The notes under the pieces: generated by a model
The model's input: only the letters and a program-made list of their open reading frames with translations
What the model was told of the DNA's origin: nothing
Databases searched by the model: none
Made by a program: the position numbers and the translations under genes
In this document: positions 19,373 through 27,884 of the stretch, in pieces
Position numbering within the stretch: position 1 is the stretch's first letter
How the letters are laid out: every line of letters starts with the position of its first letter
Assembly (NCBI RefSeq): GCF_010977575.1
Contig: NZ_CP048812.1
Location: 2,418,001-2,482,000, forward strand
Source of the DNA: Halomonas socia
GTDB taxonomy: Bacteria; Pseudomonadota; Gammaproteobacteria; Pseudomonadales; Halomonadaceae
Direction of reading: 5' to 3'
Length of the DNA stretch: 64,000 nt

Positions 19373-20236
19373 TCAGTCTCCCAGTGGCTGGCGGTTGTCG
19401 CCGCCGCGGTGGGCGTCCAGGGTGAGTTTCAGGCGGCGCAGCTTGTCGCGCGAGCGCTCGCGGTGGCGCAGTGCCAATTCGAGAGCCAGTACGTCGATGG
19501 CGGCGAGCATGGCGTAGCGGGAGGCCGAGGGGTGGTAGATGAAGTCGGTCTCGCGGGCCGCCACCGGCAGCACCACGTCGGCGGTCTCCGCCAGAGGGGA
19601 GCCTTGGGCGGTGATCGCTATCACCTGGGCGCCGTACTGGCGGGCGATGCGTGCCGACTCCACCATCTCCGGCGTATAACCGGTCACTGAGAGCACGACC
19701 ACGACGTCCTCGGGCTCCAGGGTCGAGGCCACCATGCGCGGCAAGAGGGTCTGGGGATAGGCGCTCACCGCATAACCCAGACGCACCAAGCGAAACTGCA
19801 GCTCCTGGGAGAGCATGCTGGAGCCGCCGCCAGCGCCGAACACCAGCGTTTGACGGGCACCGTCCAGGCGCTCCACGGCGCCGGCTACATCGGCTCGGGA
19901 CATCAGTTCACGGTTCAGCGATAGGGTTTGAGTGGCGATGTCGTAAACTGCCGAGGCGTCGTCTTCAGGGGTGGCCTCCTGGATGAAACGTCGTCCGGCA
20001 GCCAAGGCTCGGGTCAGTCGGGTCTTGAGGTCGCGCACGTTGGTACAGCCCACGGCGCGAGCGAAGCGGGTGACGCTGGCATCGCTGACGCCAGCGTGGG
20101 CGGCGATCTCGCTGATGCTGGCTTCGGTGACAAAGTCGATATCGGCGTAGATCAGCTCGGCGACCTTTTTCTCGGCGTCGCGCAGGGCGGTGAAGTCTGC
20201 CGTGATACGCGACAGAATGTCGATCTCTTGGCTCAC
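19373..20236 (-). CDS. MurR/RpiR-family transcriptional regulator
   Basis: A 287-residue regulator with an N-terminal HTH_6 domain (SISEIAAHAGVSDASVTRFA near residues 38-57) and a C-terminal SIS sugar-isomerase domain (FGAGGGSSMLSQELQFRL, VVVLSVTGYTPEMVE). It starts with GTG, seven bases after AGGAG. It heads the D-aminoacylase/RidA operon and is divergent from the D-serine-dehydratase-like gene, with a repeated AGTWTCTAAC element between them. It probably controls D-amino-acid salvage in response to a pathway metabolite, although SIS domains usually bind phosphosugars. Confidence 0.9.
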   Translation of the reverse strand: MSQEIDILSRITADFTALRDAEKKVAELIYADIDFVTEASISEIAAHAGVSDASVTRFARAVGCTNVRDLKTRLTRALAAGRRFIQEATPEDDASAVYDIATQTLSLNRELMSRADVAGAVERLDGARQTLVFGAGGGSSMLSQELQFRLVRLGYAVSAYPQTLLPRMVASTLEPEDVVVVLSVTGYTPEMVESARIARQYGAQVIAITAQGSPLAETADVVLPVAARETDFIYHPSASRYAMLAAIDVLALELALRHRERSRDKLRRLKLTLDAHRGGDNRQPLGD

Positions 20237-20275
20237 TAGGGACTCCTGTGACTTGCCTCGCCAGTAATGTATGTT

Positions 20276-20316
20276 AGTTTCTAACTTTTAGTCAATTGAG
20301 TGTGAAAGTATCTAAC
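20276..20316. promoter_or_regulatory. Direct-repeat operator between rpiR and the D-amino-acid deaminase gene
   Basis: AGTTTCTAAC (20276-20285) and AGTATCTAAC (20307-20316) recur 31 bases apart, three helical turns, and the first is part of the dyad GTTAGTTTCTAAC (20273-20285). They lie in the 112-base gap of a divergent pair whose left member is an RpiR regulator, so they are candidate RpiR-binding sites. Confidence 0.45.
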
Positions 20317-20348
20317 AGTCTGGCTGAGCTGCCGGTAGGAGAAGAGCG

Positions 20349-21581
20349 ATGAGTGAAGTCGGGATGTGCTTCGACAAAGGAGGCGTAGAGATCGGCCCCG
20401 AGCTGCTGGCGGGGGTCAGCCTACCGGCGGCGGTGATCCGTGAGACGCCCCTGGCCCACAACCTGGCGTGGATGCAGCGTTTCGCCGAGGCCCATGGCGC
20501 GCGGCTGGCGCCCCACGGCAAGACCACCATGACCCCGGCGCTGTTCCGGCGTCAGCTCGAGGCCGGTGCCTGGGGCATCACCCTGGCCACGGCGCCCCAG
20601 TGTCGCGCCGCCTTCGTTCATGGCGTGCAGCGCCTGCTGATGGCCAACCAACTGGTGGGTGAGGCCAATATGGGCATCGTCGCCGAGCTGATCAAGGGTG
20701 GCGCCGATTATTACTGTGTGGTGGACGGCGCCGAGAACGTGCGCCAGTTGGGCCGCTTCTTCGCCGCTCGGGGACTCGAGCTGCAGGTACTGATCGAGTT
20801 GGGCATGCCGGGCGGGCGTTGCGGTTGCCGCGATGCCGCCCAGGTCGAGGCACTGGTGGCGGTCATCGCCGAGCAGCCGGCCCTGCGGTTGGTGGGTGTC
20901 GAGGGCTACGAGGGCATGATCGCCGGCGGTGACGAGGTCGCCGCGGTACGCGCCTACGGCGAGCGGTTGGTCGAAACCGTCAGGGCGCTGCACGCCAGCG
21001 GCGTGCTCGCCTGCGAGGCGCCGATCGTCACTGCGTCCGGCTCCAAGTGGTTCGACCTGATTGCCAAGGCCTTCGACGTGGCCGAGTTGCGCGAGCACTA
21101 CACACCGGTGCTTCGGCCGGGTTGCTATGTGGTGCACGATCACAACCTCTATGCCGGTGCCATGGCCGAGGTGAAGGCGCGTCATCCGCACCTCCAGGAC
21201 GAGTTGCGGCCGGCGCTGGAGGTCTTCGCCCATGTGCAGTCGCTGCCCGAGCCGGGGCTGGCCGTCCTCGCTCTGGGCAAGCGCGATATCGGCCACGAGC
21301 CGGACCTGCCGTTGCCGTTACGGCTCTATCCGCTAATCTCCGATCCGTCGGCGGCCACGACGCCGGTCGATATCGGTGATTGGAATGCAACGCATATCAT
21401 GGATCAGCACGTTTTCCTGGCGATTCCCCATGATTCTGAGATAGGGAGTGCCGGGATCGCTGTCGGCGACGTGATCGCCTTCGGTACCTCGCATCCCTGC
21501 CTGACCTTCGACAAGTGGCGCCAACTGCTGCTGGTGGATGACGAATTGCAGGTCCGGGAGAGTTTGATGACCTGTTTCTAG
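20349..21581 (+). CDS. PLP-dependent D-amino acid deaminase (D-serine dehydratase-like / D-threonine aldolase-like, fold type III)
   Basis: A 410-residue enzyme of the alanine-racemase-fold DSD/DTA family. The PLP lysine is Lys58 in LAPHGKTTMTP; the C-terminal zinc site of eukaryotic-type D-serine dehydratases is preserved as His382-x-Cys384 (SHPC). Members deaminate D-serine and related D-amino acids to 2-keto acids through an enamine, the substrate type RidA clears. It is transcribed away from the rpiR/D-aminoacylase/ridA operon across a shared promoter region. GTAGGAGAAGAG precedes the ATG. D-threonine aldolase activity is the main alternative. Confidence 0.85.
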   Translation: MSEVGMCFDKGGVEIGPELLAGVSLPAAVIRETPLAHNLAWMQRFAEAHGARLAPHGKTTMTPALFRRQLEAGAWGITLATAPQCRAAFVHGVQRLLMANQLVGEANMGIVAELIKGGADYYCVVDGAENVRQLGRFFAARGLELQVLIELGMPGGRCGCRDAAQVEALVAVIAEQPALRLVGVEGYEGMIAGGDEVAAVRAYGERLVETVRALHASGVLACEAPIVTASGSKWFDLIAKAFDVAELREHYTPVLRPGCYVVHDHNLYAGAMAEVKARHPHLQDELRPALEVFAHVQSLPEPGLAVLALGKRDIGHEPDLPLPLRLYPLISDPSAATTPVDIGDWNATHIMDQHVFLAIPHDSEIGSAGIAVGDVIAFGTSHPCLTFDKWRQLLLVDDELQVRESLMTCF

Positions 21582-21585
21582 GCGG

Positions 21586-22257
21586 CTAGGCGGTTGCGAC
21601 TGCCTCCAACCGGGCCAGCGCTGCGGGCAACTCGCTGGCGTGATGGATGGCGCTGGCGCCAACTGGGGTGGCTTCCGCGTCGGGGAAGCGGTTGAGGTGA
21701 ATCACCTGCATGCCGGCCTCGAGGCCGGCGGCCACGCCTACCGCGGCGTCGTCGATTACCACGCAGCGCGCCGGCGGGTAGCCCATGCTGGCGGCGGCCT
21801 GCAGAAAAAGGCCCGGATCCGGTTTCCACACCTTCAGGGTGTAGGCGCTGAATAGGCGCTCGCCGAAGTGGTGAGAAAAGCCGACGCTGTGCATGGCGCA
21901 GCGAATCTTGGCCTCGGGGCCGTTGGAGACCACCGCCTTGGGGTGGGCTTCAAGTGCCGCCAGAGCCTCGGCCATGCCGGCGATGGGCACCAGTTCGGCG
22001 CGCATGCGATGCTCCATCAAGTGGCGCATTTCCTGCTCGAGGTGGCCACGGCGAGCATCGTCGAGGGGGCCGAAGCGTTGTTCCAGGGTCAGCACGATGG
22101 TCAGGAAGCGGACCCCGCGAAATTCCTGCATGTACTGATGCGGCGTAAAGGGCAGCCCGAAACGCGGCAGCACTTCGGCCATGACCTCGGCGAGTAGGAT
22201 CTCGCTGTCGACCAGGGTGCCGTCGGAATCGAACAGCAGGCAGAGCGGGGTAGTCAT
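21586..22257 (-). CDS. HAD-superfamily hydrolase (beta-phosphoglucomutase/YieH-like phosphatase)
   Basis: A 223-residue HAD-IA phosphatase. Motif I is DSDGTLVDSE (nucleophile Asp10, acid/base Asp12); motif II is the serine/threonine-type VVSNGP near residue 110; motif III/IV is KVWKPDPGLF followed by CVVIDDAAVGVAAG. It overlaps the end of the LacI-kinase fusion gene by four bases (ATGA), so it is co-translated with it. E. coli relatives act on small sugar phosphates, for example YieH on 6-phosphogluconate, which fits a KDG/Entner-Doudoroff context, but the substrate is unknown. It ends four bases from the convergent deaminase gene. Confidence 0.88.
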   Translation of the reverse strand: MTTPLCLLFDSDGTLVDSEILLAEVMAEVLPRFGLPFTPHQYMQEFRGVRFLTIVLTLEQRFGPLDDARRGHLEQEMRHLMEHRMRAELVPIAGMAEALAALEAHPKAVVSNGPEAKIRCAMHSVGFSHHFGERLFSAYTLKVWKPDPGLFLQAAASMGYPPARCVVIDDAAVGVAAGLEAGMQVIHLNRFPDAEATPVGASAIHHASELPAALARLEAVATA

Positions 22258-24320
22258 GCAAATGTCTCCGGATGCTTGGCGATGAGGGCCTCGAGTCGCT
22301 GGCGATCGGGCAGCCCTTCCATGTCGCCGATGACCTTGACCGCCTCGGCGCCGAGCAGGTTGCCGCGCAGAACGGCCTGGCGCGGATCGAGCCCGTCGAG
22401 CAGGGCGCTGATCACGCCGACGGCAAAGGCGTCGCCGGCGCCCACGGTATCGACTACCTCGGCTACCGCGAAGCCGGGCACGCTGACGCTCTGTTCGCGG
22501 CCGCTGAGAGTGCCGCGATAGTACCCGCCCTGTGGCCCCAGCTTTATGACAACCGCCTTGGCACCGCGCTCGAGGTAGAAATCGGCGATGGCCTCGGGGG
22601 ACTCCCGGCCGCTGAGCAGGCGACCCTCGGCGAGCCCGGGCAGCACCCAGTCGGCCTGGGCGGCGAGGCGATTGATGGTGTCACGCATTTCCCCTTCGCT
22701 GTGCCACAGGCTTGGGCGCAGGTTGGGATCGAAGGAGATGCTAGCACCGGCAGCGCGTGCCTGGGCCAGCAGGTGGTGGGATAGCTCCCGGGCGCTGGAC
22801 GAGAGGGCGGGAGGAATACCGGTGGCGTGCAGGTGCTTGAGGGCGCTGAGGTCGAGGTCATTGGCGTCGTCGCAAGACAGCTGACTTGCCGCGCTGCCGC
22901 GGCGGAAGTAGCTGACCCGCGGATCCTGGCCATCCTCCGCGCGCTCCTTGAACAGCAGGCCGGTGGGGGTGGCGGAGTCGCTTATCAAGTGGCGGCAATC
23001 GAGCCCTTCCTGCTCCAGGGTGCGGCGGATGAACTCGCCGAATCCGTCGTCGCCGACGCGGCTCAGCCAGGCGACGCCGAAGCCGAGCCTGGCCAGGCCA
23101 ATGGCGACATTGGTATCGGCGCCGGCGATCCTGCGCCGGAACTGCTCGACTTCGGCCAGCGGGCCCGGCGTCTCGGCGACGAACATGGTCATGGCCTCAC
23201 CGAAGGTGAGGATCTCGGGGGTGCTAGGGCTAGGCATGGGTAAGTCGTCTCCGCGTGAGTCAACGGCCACGAGAGGCCGCTGGTGGTGGCAGGGGGGCGT
23301 GCCGGCTGCGGTCGAGCCTCGTGCCATCAGCGTCGGGGAGTGCTGGATGTCATCGATGGCTCGGGTGGGGTCGGCGAGGCGCTTTAGCAAGCATGCGACC
23401 GCGCTGTGGCCGATGGCCGCGGTGGGTTGGGCAAGAGTGGTGATGCCGGGCTCGACCAGTCCACACCAGTCGAGCTCATCGATCCCCATCAGGCCGGTGG
23501 CACCTGGGCGAATCGCCAGGGCTTGGAAGGCACGGGTGGCGGCCAGGGTCATGTTGCCGTTGGCACATAGCACGGCTTTTGGCGCCGCGGCCGGGCGCTG
23601 GATGAACGCGCTGAGTGCGGCCTGCAGTGGCTCGTCGGAGCGATCCGGCGCCTGATAGTGAACCTCGCCATGCAGTCCTCTCAGTGCCAGGCCGTGGCGG
23701 AAACTCGCCAGGCGTTGTTCACGCGAGCTGACCTGCGTTGCAGGCTCGCTGAGATAGAACACCTCGCGGTAGCCCTGCGCCGCAAGGTGGTCGAGGGCCA
23801 TATCGATGGCCAGGTGGTTATCGAGCCCCACGACATCGGCAAGTGCGTGGTCGAGGCGGCGGTCGAGCAGTACCGTGGGAATGTTCTGGGCGGCGATCGC
23901 GCCGAGTGCCGGCTGGCTGCTGCCCGCCGGGTTGATCACCAGGCCCTCGACCCGGTAAGCGCTGAGCAGCTCGAGGTGCGCGCGCTCCTGACCGGGGTCG
24001 TTATCGGTATTGCACAGCATCAGCGAGTAGCCGCGCTGGCGACACGCCTGCTCGATGCCGTGCATGATGGCGACCGAGAAGGGATTGCGGATATCGGCCA
24101 CCAGCATGCCGATCAGCCGCGAATGACCTCCCTTGAGGCCGCGAGCTATGCGGTTGGGTGAAAACCCCAACTGGGCGGCTGCCGTGGCGATACGCTCCTG
24201 CAGCGCCGCCGACAGCCTCTCGCGCTCGTCGCCAAAGTAGCGCGAAACGCTGGTCTTGGAGGCGCCGGCGGCGCTGGCGACGTCATGCAGGGTAGGGTGT
24301 CGAGGGGCGCGATTGGTCAT
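22254..24320 (-). CDS. LacI-family regulator fused to a PfkB-family 2-keto-3-deoxygluconate kinase
   Basis: One 688-residue reading frame with two complete modules. Residues 1-60 are a LacI headpiece ([20 protein letters not shown]) and about 65-345 a periplasmic-binding-like effector domain ending in the usual LacI terminus (ARGSTAAG). Residues 362-688 are a PfkB sugar kinase ([22 protein letters not shown], catalytic TVGAGDAF with Asp630) most like KdgK. The roughly 20-residue linker looks like a translated intergenic spacer: an ATG at codon 362 (first base 23237) follows GGAG by about 11 bases, so a separate kinase could also be made. A LacI-type palindrome lies 24 bases upstream of the start, suggesting autoregulation. 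It provides the missing kinase of the uronate pathway. Confidence 0.88.
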   Translation of the reverse strand: MTNRAPRHPTLHDVASAAGASKTSVSRYFGDERERLSAALQERIATAAAQLGFSPNRIARGLKGGHSRLIGMLVADIRNPFSVAIMHGIEQACRQRGYSLMLCNTDNDPGQERAHLELLSAYRVEGLVINPAGSSQPALGAIAAQNIPTVLLDRRLDHALADVVGLDNHLAIDMALDHLAAQGYREVFYLSEPATQVSSREQRLASFRHGLALRGLHGEVHYQAPDRSDEPLQAALSAFIQRPAAAPKAVLCANGNMTLAATRAFQALAIRPGATGLMGIDELDWCGLVEPGITTLAQPTAAIGHSAVACLLKRLADPTRAIDDIQHSPTLMARGSTAAGTPPCHHQRPLVAVDSRGDDLPMPSPSTPEILTFGEAMTMFVAETPGPLAEVEQFRRRIAGADTNVAIGLARLGFGVAWLSRVGDDGFGEFIRRTLEQEGLDCRHLISDSATPTGLLFKERAEDGQDPRVSYFRRGSAASQLSCDDANDLDLSALKHLHATGIPPALSSSARELSHHLLAQARAAGASISFDPNLRPSLWHSEGEMRDTINRLAAQADWVLPGLAEGRLLSGRESPEAIADFYLERGAKAVVIKLGPQGGYYRGTLSGREQSVSVPGFAVAEVVDTVGAGDAFAVGVISALLDGLDPRQAVLRGNLLGAEAVKVIGDMEGLPDRQRLEALIAKHPETFA

Positions 24321-24343
24321 GCGCGATGCTATCCAAGCTGGAA

Positions 24344-24357
24344 TGGTAACGTTCCCA
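24344..24357. promoter_or_regulatory. LacI-family operator upstream of the LacI-kinase fusion
   Basis: TGGTAACGTTCCCA is a 14-base palindrome with one mismatched pair and the central CG typical of LacI/GalR operators. It is 24 bases from the start codon of the fusion gene and 128 bases from that of the divergent carbonic anhydrase gene, so the fusion's own DNA-binding domain is the prime candidate to bind it. Confidence 0.65.
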
Positions 24358-24485
24358 TCCTAGCCCTTCCTGGCCGTTGCGGCAAACCCCGCAACGCCGC
24401 CCACCACCAAGGCGCTATGGCCGTGGCCGGCACTGATGGGGTATCAATGGGAGGTCACAGGCTGAATCCCAACAGGAGAGATGAG

Positions 24486-25010
24486 ATGGCGATCTATCGC
24501 TACGATGGCATGACCCCCGAGGTACACGCCGACAGCTACGTTGCCGAAACCGCCGATGTGATGGGCCGGGTGGCGCTGCACAAGGGCAGCAGCGTGTGGT
24601 ACCAGGCGGTGCTGCGCGGCGACAACGAGCTGATCGAGATTGGCGAGGGCAGTAACGTGCAGGAGGGAGCGGTGCTGCACACCGACCCAGGCTATCCGTT
24701 GACGGTGGGCAAGCGGGTCACCGTGGGCCACCAGGCGATGCTGCACGGCTGCAGCGTGGGTGACGGCGCACTGATTGGCATTCAGGCAGTGGTGCTCAAC
24801 GGCGCCAGGATCGGCAAGAACTGCCTGGTCGGCGCCGGGGCGGTGGTCACCGAGGGCAAGGAGTTTCCTGACAACTCGCTGATCCTCGGCGCGCCGGCCA
24901 GGGTGGTGAAGACCTTGAGCGACGAGGCCATCGCCGCCATGCAGAAGGGCGCCGACAAGTACGTCGAGCGTGGTCGGGTGCACCGCGACACCTTGGCGCG
25001 GATCGATTGA
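24486..25010 (+). CDS. Gamma-class carbonic anhydrase family protein (YrdA-like)
   Basis: A 174-residue left-handed beta-helix protein built of hexapeptide repeats. The three zinc-ligand positions are His65 (AVLHTDPGY), His82 (VGHQAML) and His87 (LHGCSVG). Related proteins bind zinc or iron and some hydrate CO2, but many YrdA-type proteins lack proven activity. The start is the ATG at 24486, after AGGAGAGATGAG; the overlapping ATG at 24481 is out of frame. It stands alone between a divergent regulator gene and the phasin gene. Confidence 0.92.
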   Translation: MAIYRYDGMTPEVHADSYVAETADVMGRVALHKGSSVWYQAVLRGDNELIEIGEGSNVQEGAVLHTDPGYPLTVGKRVTVGHQAMLHGCSVGDGALIGIQAVVLNGARIGKNCLVGAGAVVTEGKEFPDNSLILGAPARVVKTLSDEAIAAMQKGADKYVERGRVHRDTLARID

Positions 25011-25027
25011 GAAAATCTCCGCGATCG

Positions 25028-25068
25028 ATGTTGCACTGCACAAAATGCTCTGCTATGTTGCACTGCAA
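25028..25068 (+). promoter_or_regulatory. Phasin promoter with PhaR-like repeats
   Basis: A sigma-70-like promoter TTGCAC (25031-25036), 17-base spacer, TATGTT (25054-25059) is overlapped by two copies of ATGTTGCACTGCA (25028-25040 and 25055-25067), the second forming the dyad TTGCACTGCAA. TGC-rich dyads of this type are the known targets of the polyhydroxyalkanoate repressor PhaR in other proteobacteria. Overlap with the -35 and with the -10/start region fits repression relieved when granules sequester PhaR. Confidence 0.55.
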
Positions 25069-25113
25069 CGAAGGACGAAAAGCCTTCGCTCCCGAAACCT
25101 ACGGAGGTGTCCC

Positions 25114-25482
25114 ATGAGCAACGCAACTATCGATCAAGCCACTCAGCAGTTCGAATCCATGTTCTTCGGTCCGGCCCGTGCCTATGCGGCACTGAGCATC
25201 GATTACGCCGAAAAGCTGCTGAACACTCAGTACGAAGCGGTCAAGGCCTATAGCGACGTCAGCATGAGCCAGGCACGCGCCATGCTCGACATCAAGGACG
25301 CGGAAGGTCTGCGTACTTACGTCGAAGGCCAGCAGAAAGTGGCCAAAGAGCTGTCCGAGCGCGTCAAGGGCGATGCAGAGAAAGTCGTCGCGCTGAACCA
25401 GGATTTCGTTCAGAAAGGCCAGAAGCTGGCTGAAGAGAACATCCAGACTGCGTCCAAGGCTGCCAGCAAGGCCGCCAAGTAA
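25114..25482 (+). CDS. Phasin family protein (PHA granule-associated)
   Basis: A 122-residue amphipathic helical protein of the phasin family, which coats polyhydroxyalkanoate granules. The core AALSIDYAEKLLNTQYEAVK near residues 30-50 and the alanine/lysine-rich C-terminus (AASKAASKAAK) are typical; no signal peptide or membrane segment is present. ACGGAGG stands seven bases before the start. It is a single-gene unit with its own promoter and a strong terminator. Its presence implies that the organism stores PHA, although no synthase gene is in the window. Confidence 0.88.
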   Translation: MSNATIDQATQQFESMFFGPARAYAALSIDYAEKLLNTQYEAVKAYSDVSMSQARAMLDIKDAEGLRTYVEGQQKVAKELSERVKGDAEKVVALNQDFVQKGQKLAEENIQTASKAASKAAK

Positions 25483-25518
25483 CGCTCGACTCGCGCCATA
25501 CGGCGTCGCGTTGAATAA

Positions 25519-25548
25519 GCCGCCACCCGAGAGGGTGGCGGCTTTTTT
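25519..25548 (+). terminator. Rho-independent terminator of the phasin gene
   Basis: A perfect 10-bp GC-rich stem (25519-25528 with 25533-25542) and a GAGA loop are followed directly by six T (25543-25548), 36 bases after the phasin stop codon. Confidence 0.93.
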
Positions 25549-25585
25549 AGTGCTGGGCCTGCGCAAGGAGCACTGCGACGGGTCT

Positions 25586-25654
25586 TTGTATACAGTTAAT
25601 GTCTACCAGTAATTGCCTTTTATGAGTTAAGGTCTTTTGTGCGGATTGTATACA
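25586..25654. promoter_or_regulatory. Twin TTGTATACA operators upstream of the nucleobase permease
   Basis: The 9-mer TTGTATACA, with palindromic core TGTATACA, occurs at 25586-25594 and again at 25646-25654, exactly 60 bases apart. The second copy ends 21 bases before the permease start. Such GT-N-AC dyads are characteristic of GntR/FadR-type regulators. The equal spacing on one DNA face suggests cooperative binding or looping. The regulator is not identifiable here. Confidence 0.5.
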
Positions 25655-25675
25655 TAAAAACAGCAGAGTCCTGAG

Positions 25676-27076
25676 ATGAGCACACCACAACACAGCCAAT
25701 CGGTTTTCGATTTTCACGGCAGGCCGCCGCTGGCAAAGGCATTGCCGCTCTCCCTCCAGCATATCCTGGCGATGATCATGGGCACGGTAACGGTGCCGAT
25801 CATCGTGGTCGGCGCCGTCGGCGGCAGCCACGCCGAGCAGATGACGCTGATTCAGATCTCGCTGGTTGCCTCGGCGCTGTCGACGCTGATCCAGCTCTAC
25901 GGCATCGGCAAGCTGGGGGCGCGACTACCCACCATCTTCGGCGTGGGTTTTGCCTATGTGCCGACGCTGGTCGCCGTCGGTGCCCAGTACGGCATTGGCG
26001 GCATCCTCGGCGCGCAGATCATCGGCGGCGTGGCGATGGTCGTGGTGGGGCTGTTCATCACCCGCATTCGCCACTTGTTCCCGCCGGTGGTGGCGGGCAC
26101 GGTGGTGCTGGTGATCGGCCTGTCGCTCTACGATATCGCCGTCAACTACATGGCCGGCGGCGTCGGCCAACGCGATTACGGCGACCCGCTCAACTGGCTG
26201 ATCGCGCTGGCGACGCTGTTGGTGGTACTGGTGGTCTCCCAGTTCGGCCGCGGTTTCCTGAAGCTGGCGGCGATCATCTGCGGTATCGGTGTGGGCTATC
26301 TGCTGGCCCTGGCGCTGGGGCGCGTCGACTTCAGCCCGGTGGGCGAGGCGACCTGGTTCAATGCCCCCAGGCTGATGCCCTTCGAGCTGGAGTTTCACGC
26401 CGCCGCGATCCTGTCGGTGGTGATCATCTGCGTGGTCAACTCGGTGCAGACCATCGGCGATCTGTCGGCGACCTCGGTGGGCGGCATGAACCGTGAGCCG
26501 AGCACCCGCGAGCTGTTCGGCGGGCTGATGGGGAACGGTGCGACCACCGTGCTCGGCTCGCTGTTCGGCGCCATGCCGACTTCCTCCTACAGCCAGAACG
26601 TGGGTATCGTGGCCATGACCAAGGTGATCAGCCGCTATGTGCTGGCGCTGGCGGCGCTGTTCATGCTGCTTGCCGGGCTGGTACCCAAGTTCGGTGCGAT
26701 CATGACCACCATCCCCTACCCGGTGCTGGGCGGCGCCACCATCACGGTGTTCGGCATGATCACCATGACCGGCATCCAACTGATCACCAAGGATGAGCTC
26801 TCGGCGCGCAACATGACCATCGTCAGCCTGGCGTTGGCGTTGAGCATGGGCATCTATGCGGTGCCCGAGTCCATCGAGTATTTCCCGTCGATGCTGCAGC
26901 TGGTGCTGGGCGGCTCGCCGATCGTGGTGGCGGCGCTGGTGGCGTTCACACTCAATCTGCTGCTGCCCAAACGCAGCCTGGCAGACGAGGCCGCCGAGCG
27001 CGAGGCCATGGCGGCCAAGATGAATGCCGAGCAGGATGCCACGCTGGATCGGGCCTGCACAGAGAGCCGTGTCTGA
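25676..27076 (+). CDS. Uracil/xanthine (NCS2) family permease
   Basis: A 466-residue, roughly 14-helix nucleobase:proton or sodium symporter. Family hallmarks are QHILAMIMG in helix 1, VQTIGDLSATSVGGMNREPS in helix 8, and the substrate loop SSYSQNVGIVAMTKVISR in helix 10. The SQNVG form is more usual in xanthine/urate carriers than in uracil carriers, so a purine substrate is favoured. Twin operators upstream suggest dedicated regulation. The convergent fetB gene ends only four bases after it. Confidence 0.9.
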   Translation: MSTPQHSQSVFDFHGRPPLAKALPLSLQHILAMIMGTVTVPIIVVGAVGGSHAEQMTLIQISLVASALSTLIQLYGIGKLGARLPTIFGVGFAYVPTLVAVGAQYGIGGILGAQIIGGVAMVVVGLFITRIRHLFPPVVAGTVVLVIGLSLYDIAVNYMAGGVGQRDYGDPLNWLIALATLLVVLVVSQFGRGFLKLAAIICGIGVGYLLALALGRVDFSPVGEATWFNAPRLMPFELEFHAAAILSVVIICVVNSVQTIGDLSATSVGGMNREPSTRELFGGLMGNGATTVLGSLFGAMPTSSYSQNVGIVAMTKVISRYVLALAALFMLLAGLVPKFGAIMTTIPYPVLGGATITVFGMITMTGIQLITKDELSARNMTIVSLALALSMGIYAVPESIEYFPSMLQLVLGGSPIVVAALVAFTLNLLLPKRSLADEAAEREAMAAKMNAEQDATLDRACTESRV

Positions 27077-27080
27077 CGCG

Positions 27081-27884
27081 TTATTGGCGTTGTCTCGACA
27101 GTCGGTCGAGGCGCAAACGCTCGCGTTCATCGAACAGGCGTCGGCTGCCGGCGGCCACTGCCGCCATGGTCCCGAAGCCGGTGCCCACGGTAATCGTGAA
27201 CATCACCAGGATCTGATATTTGACGGCCAGCGATGGCGGGCTACCGGCGAGGATCTGCCCGGTCATCATGCCGGGCAGACTGACCACGCCGGCGGCGGCC
27301 ATCGCATTGATGGTCGGAATCATGCCGCTGCGCATCGCCTCGCGTCGCAGGTCGCCCACCGCTTCATGCCAGCGTTGGCCGAGCATCAGGCGGTTCTCGA
27401 TTACCGCGCGTTGGCGCCATACGCTATCGGTCAGGCGATCCAGCGACAGCGCTACCCCGGTCATGGTGTTGCCGAGCATCATGCCCAGTAGCGGAATGGC
27501 GTACTGCGGCGTGTACCACGGTTCGGGGCCGACGATGACCGTCAGGGTCAGCACGGTGACGGTGAACGACGACACGAACATCGATAGCGTGCCGATGCCG
27601 AAGGCCCAGCCTCCTTTCAGGCGATGTTTCTGGCGCGCCATGACTTCGCGTCCGGCGACCAGCAACATGGCCAGCGACATCAGTGCGACCCAGTGCAGGT
27701 GTGCCACCGTGAACAGCGCTTCCAGCACCAGCCCGATCAGTGTCAGTTGAATCACCGTCCGCGTGGCGGCGATCAGCAGGCTGCGGCCGACACCGAGCTG
27801 GCTCATGGCACTGCAGCCGGCCAACGCTATCACCAGCAGTGCAGCGAGCCCCAGTTGCCACCAGGCCAGATCGATCACTTCCAT
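27081..27884 (-). CDS. fetB: ABC transporter permease, FetB (YbbM) family
   Basis: A 267-residue membrane subunit of the FetAB-type exporter, which in E. coli promotes iron efflux and oxidative-stress resistance. It has about seven helices and the characteristic RTVIQLTLIGLVL and GMMLGNTMTGVALSLDRL segments. I start it at MEVIDLAWWQ (27884), which overlaps the ATPase gene by ten bases, a normal arrangement for this pair. The assignment to FetB is by pattern and gene pairing; the metal is inferred. Confidence 0.9.
   Translation of the reverse strand: MEVIDLAWWQLGLAALLVIALAGCSAMSQLGVGRSLLIAATRTVIQLTLIGLVLEALFTVAHLHWVALMSLAMLLVAGREVMARQKHRLKGGWAFGIGTLSMFVSSFTVTVLTLTVIVGPEPWYTPQYAIPLLGMMLGNTMTGVALSLDRLTDSVWRQRAVIENRLMLGQRWHEAVGDLRREAMRSGMIPTINAMAAAGVVSLPGMMTGQILAGSPPSLAVKYQILVMFTITVGTGFGTMAAVAAGSRRLFDERERLRLDRLSRQRQ

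Noticed and set aside
22254-23237. A separate KDG kinase gene starting at 23237 instead of the fusion
   Set aside because: A possible internal start exists, but the frame runs uninterrupted from the LacI start. I report one fused gene and note the internal site.
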